Of a stretch of 41,842 bases of DNA, positions 40,734-41,842 are shown in pieces (within the stretch, counting starts at the first letter, position 1; the number at the start of each line of letters is the position of its first letter). Under the pieces are notes generated by a model. That model did no database searches. It was not told the origin of the DNA and was given only the letters and a program-made list of their open reading frames with translations. The stretch spans positions 1-41,842 of the forward strand of contig CAZLIC010000032.1 of assembly GCA_964559535.1 (NCBI GenBank). Reading direction: 5' to 3'. Position numbers and translations under genes: made by a program. This DNA is from CAZLIC01 sp964559535. Lineage in GTDB: Bacteria; Pseudomonadota; Alphaproteobacteria; Rhodobacterales; Rhodobacteraceae.

Positions 40734-41537
40734 TCAGAGCCTAGGAGTTGCGGCAGGCAGGACCTTGTCCAGAAGCCTGGCGTCCAGTTCCCAGAAGGGC
40801 GCCAGCTCCTCGCGCGCCACCGCGTTCGACACGCGAACCCGGTGTGACCGGGCCGGGTTCACCGGCGCGTCCGGCGGCAGGCCCGGCGCCGCCACGCCCA
40901 GCCGTCCGGCCAGCGCCCCAAGAAGACCATCCAGCGCCTCGGCCCGCCCCACGGCGGCAAACCCGGCCAGAACCTGCCGGGCATCGTCCACATGCGCGGC
41001 CCCGACCGCCGCCGTCTCGGGTGTGGCCGAGGCGGCCAGCATGCGCACCTGCAGGTTGTCGAACAGCCGCCGCCCGGCGCCCCTGCGCAGGACATCCAGC
41101 AACCCGGACAGGCTGGCGCGGCTGTCGAAATCGGTTTCGGCCAGCACGGCCACCACGGCCTGATAGCCGCGCGGCAGGCGCGGCAGGGTGGCCGCGTCGA
41201 TGCCGTGGTTGAACCGGTCCATCCAGTTCAGATGCGACACCAGCCGGTCCCAGGGCGCGCGCAGCACCGTCACCGGCGCATAGGCCGCGACACTGCCCGC
41301 AGCCAGCCATTTGGCCCAGGGCAGATGCCCCGTCACGCAGTCGGCCTGCACCGGGGGCCGTTCGCCGCGCGCGATGGCGTCGATGAAGGCCTCGGCATGG
41401 AACAGGCAGCGGTCCGCGCCGAACATCTGCGCCAGACCGGCATTCAGCGCGCTGCCCGCTGTCTTGGGGATATGCAGGAAGAACAGGGGCGGCAGCGCAC
41501 CAGTAGGCTGGAAGGGTGGCAGGGCAGGGTGGTTCAT
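40734..41537 (-). CDS. sulfotransferase-family protein
   Basis: 267 aa. The N-terminal PPLFFLHIPKTAGSALNAGL is the 5'-phosphosulfate (PAPS) binding loop of the Golgi-type sulfotransferase family (Sulfotransfer_2-like), and PVTVLRAPWDRLVSHLNWM corresponds to the 3'-phosphate binding segment. CVTGHLPW resembles the substrate-side GH motif. It would transfer sulfate from PAPS to a carbohydrate or similar acceptor; the acceptor is unknown. It is monocistronic as seen, convergent with cobQ, with no link to cobalamin synthesis apparent. Confidence 0.85.
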   Translation of the reverse strand: MNHPALPPFQPTGALPPLFFLHIPKTAGSALNAGLAQMFGADRCLFHAEAFIDAIARGERPPVQADCVTGHLPWAKWLAAGSVAAYAPVTVLRAPWDRLVSHLNWMDRFNHGIDAATLPRLPRGYQAVVAVLAETDFDSRASLSGLLDVLRRGAGRRLFDNLQVRMLAASATPETAAVGAAHVDDARQVLAGFAAVGRAEALDGLLGALAGRLGVAAPGLPPDAPVNPARSHRVRVSNAVAREELAPFWELDARLLDKVLPAATPRL

Positions 41538-41597
41538 CCGCCGCGGCCTAGCCTCTTGCCGGCGGCGGCGTCAACCGGCCGCCTTGGCCGGACCGTC

Positions 41598-41842
41598 TCA
41601 GGCCAGCGCGGCATCGTCAAACAGGCTGGCGACCTCGGCCACACCCGTCACCACCAGCACGTCGGTCCCGAAACTCAGCACCACGCGCCCCAGATCGTCG
41701 ACGCTGCCATGCGCCAACAGTGCATCGCGCAGCCGCAGCGCGCCGTCCCACAGCGTGGCATCCAGCCGCAACGCATCGACGTTGTCGGGCTTTGTTGCGC
41801 AAATCCGCTGAAGGTCGGAGTGCCCCTTCCCTTGGACAGACC
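41598..41842 (-). CDS. C-terminal end of a probable RTX-type (hemolysin-type calcium-binding) protein, partial
   Basis: The minus-strand frame ending with TGA at 41600-41598 is open to the right edge (80 codons, start outside the window). The peptide DALRLDATLWDGALRLRDAL, then GRVVLSFGTDVLVVTGVAEV and ending FDDAALA resembles the beta-rich terminal segment (x-L-x-F-G-x-x-x-L-x-L-x-G-V-x-x-x-x-x-L-x-x-D) at the C-terminus of many secreted RTX proteins of this bacterial group. No nonapeptide GGxGxDxUx repeat is within the visible part, so the assignment is tentative. Confidence 0.45.
   Translation of the reverse strand, partial: SVQGKGHSDLQRICATKPDNVDALRLDATLWDGALRLRDALLAHGSVDDLGRVVLSFGTDVLVVTGVAEVASLFDDAALA

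Overview
High-GC (mostly G/C in third codon positions) bacterial chromosome segment with a dense, two-strand gene arrangement. The gene families point to an alphaproteobacterium of the Rhodobacteraceae type (Rhodobacter/Paracoccus-like). The evidence is an aerobic (CobN/CobG) cobalamin pathway under a B12 riboswitch, a class II B12-dependent ribonucleotide reductase, a bifunctional PutA next to a divergent Lrp-type regulator, and DUF1489 and DUF983 proteins. The assignment is inferred from protein content only; there is no rRNA or tRNA gene in the window.

Layout. 1-1264 is the truncated end of a leftward gene for a striking Lys/Asp/Gly repeat protein. 1447-4836 is a small operon: single-domain response regulator, two-helix membrane protein, and a histidine kinase built on a sodium/solute symporter domain. 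It abuts the convergent nrdJ gene (4837-7074). 7191-13042 holds DUF1489, a leftward block (EF-hand protein, ECF sigma factor, small membrane protein likely acting as anti-sigma, periplasmic metal-sensor-like protein), then DUF983, a NUDIX hydrolase, a fatty-acid desaturase and a divergent XRE regulator. 13093-18054 holds two lipoproteins and a sugar-related set: aldo/keto reductase, enolase-superfamily enzyme, lyxose-isomerase-like cupin, and a TetR regulator. 18070-20432 holds aroQ, metF and divergent metR. 20481-23142 holds an H-NOX-like protein without the usual heme ligands, an HNOBA-GGDEF diguanylate cyclase and two small unknown genes. 23143-27143 is the putR-type regulator and putA.

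27332-40689 is a cobalamin cluster. From a B12 riboswitch (about 38155-37955, minus strand) a leftward operon runs DUF1636, cobW, cobN, cobG, cobH, cobI, cobJ. cobK sits opposite to it, followed by leftward cobL-cobE, while cobO and cobQ run rightward on the other side of the riboswitch. cobM, cobF, cobB and the late nucleotide-loop genes are not in the window. The product is probably used by nrdJ at the other end and perhaps by a B12-dependent methionine synthase elsewhere that would be served by metF. The window ends with a sulfotransferase-like gene and the C-terminal tail of a probable RTX-type protein.

The most unusual signals are: (i) two different intergenic repeat families that also sit, in frame, inside cobN, including a 57-bp palindrome whose sister copy between two convergent genes supplies both stop codons; (ii) the Lys/Asp/Gly polyampholyte protein; (iii) the H-NOX-like protein that has lost both heme-binding motifs but keeps a diguanylate cyclase partner; (iv) a perfect 17-bp palindrome present twice.
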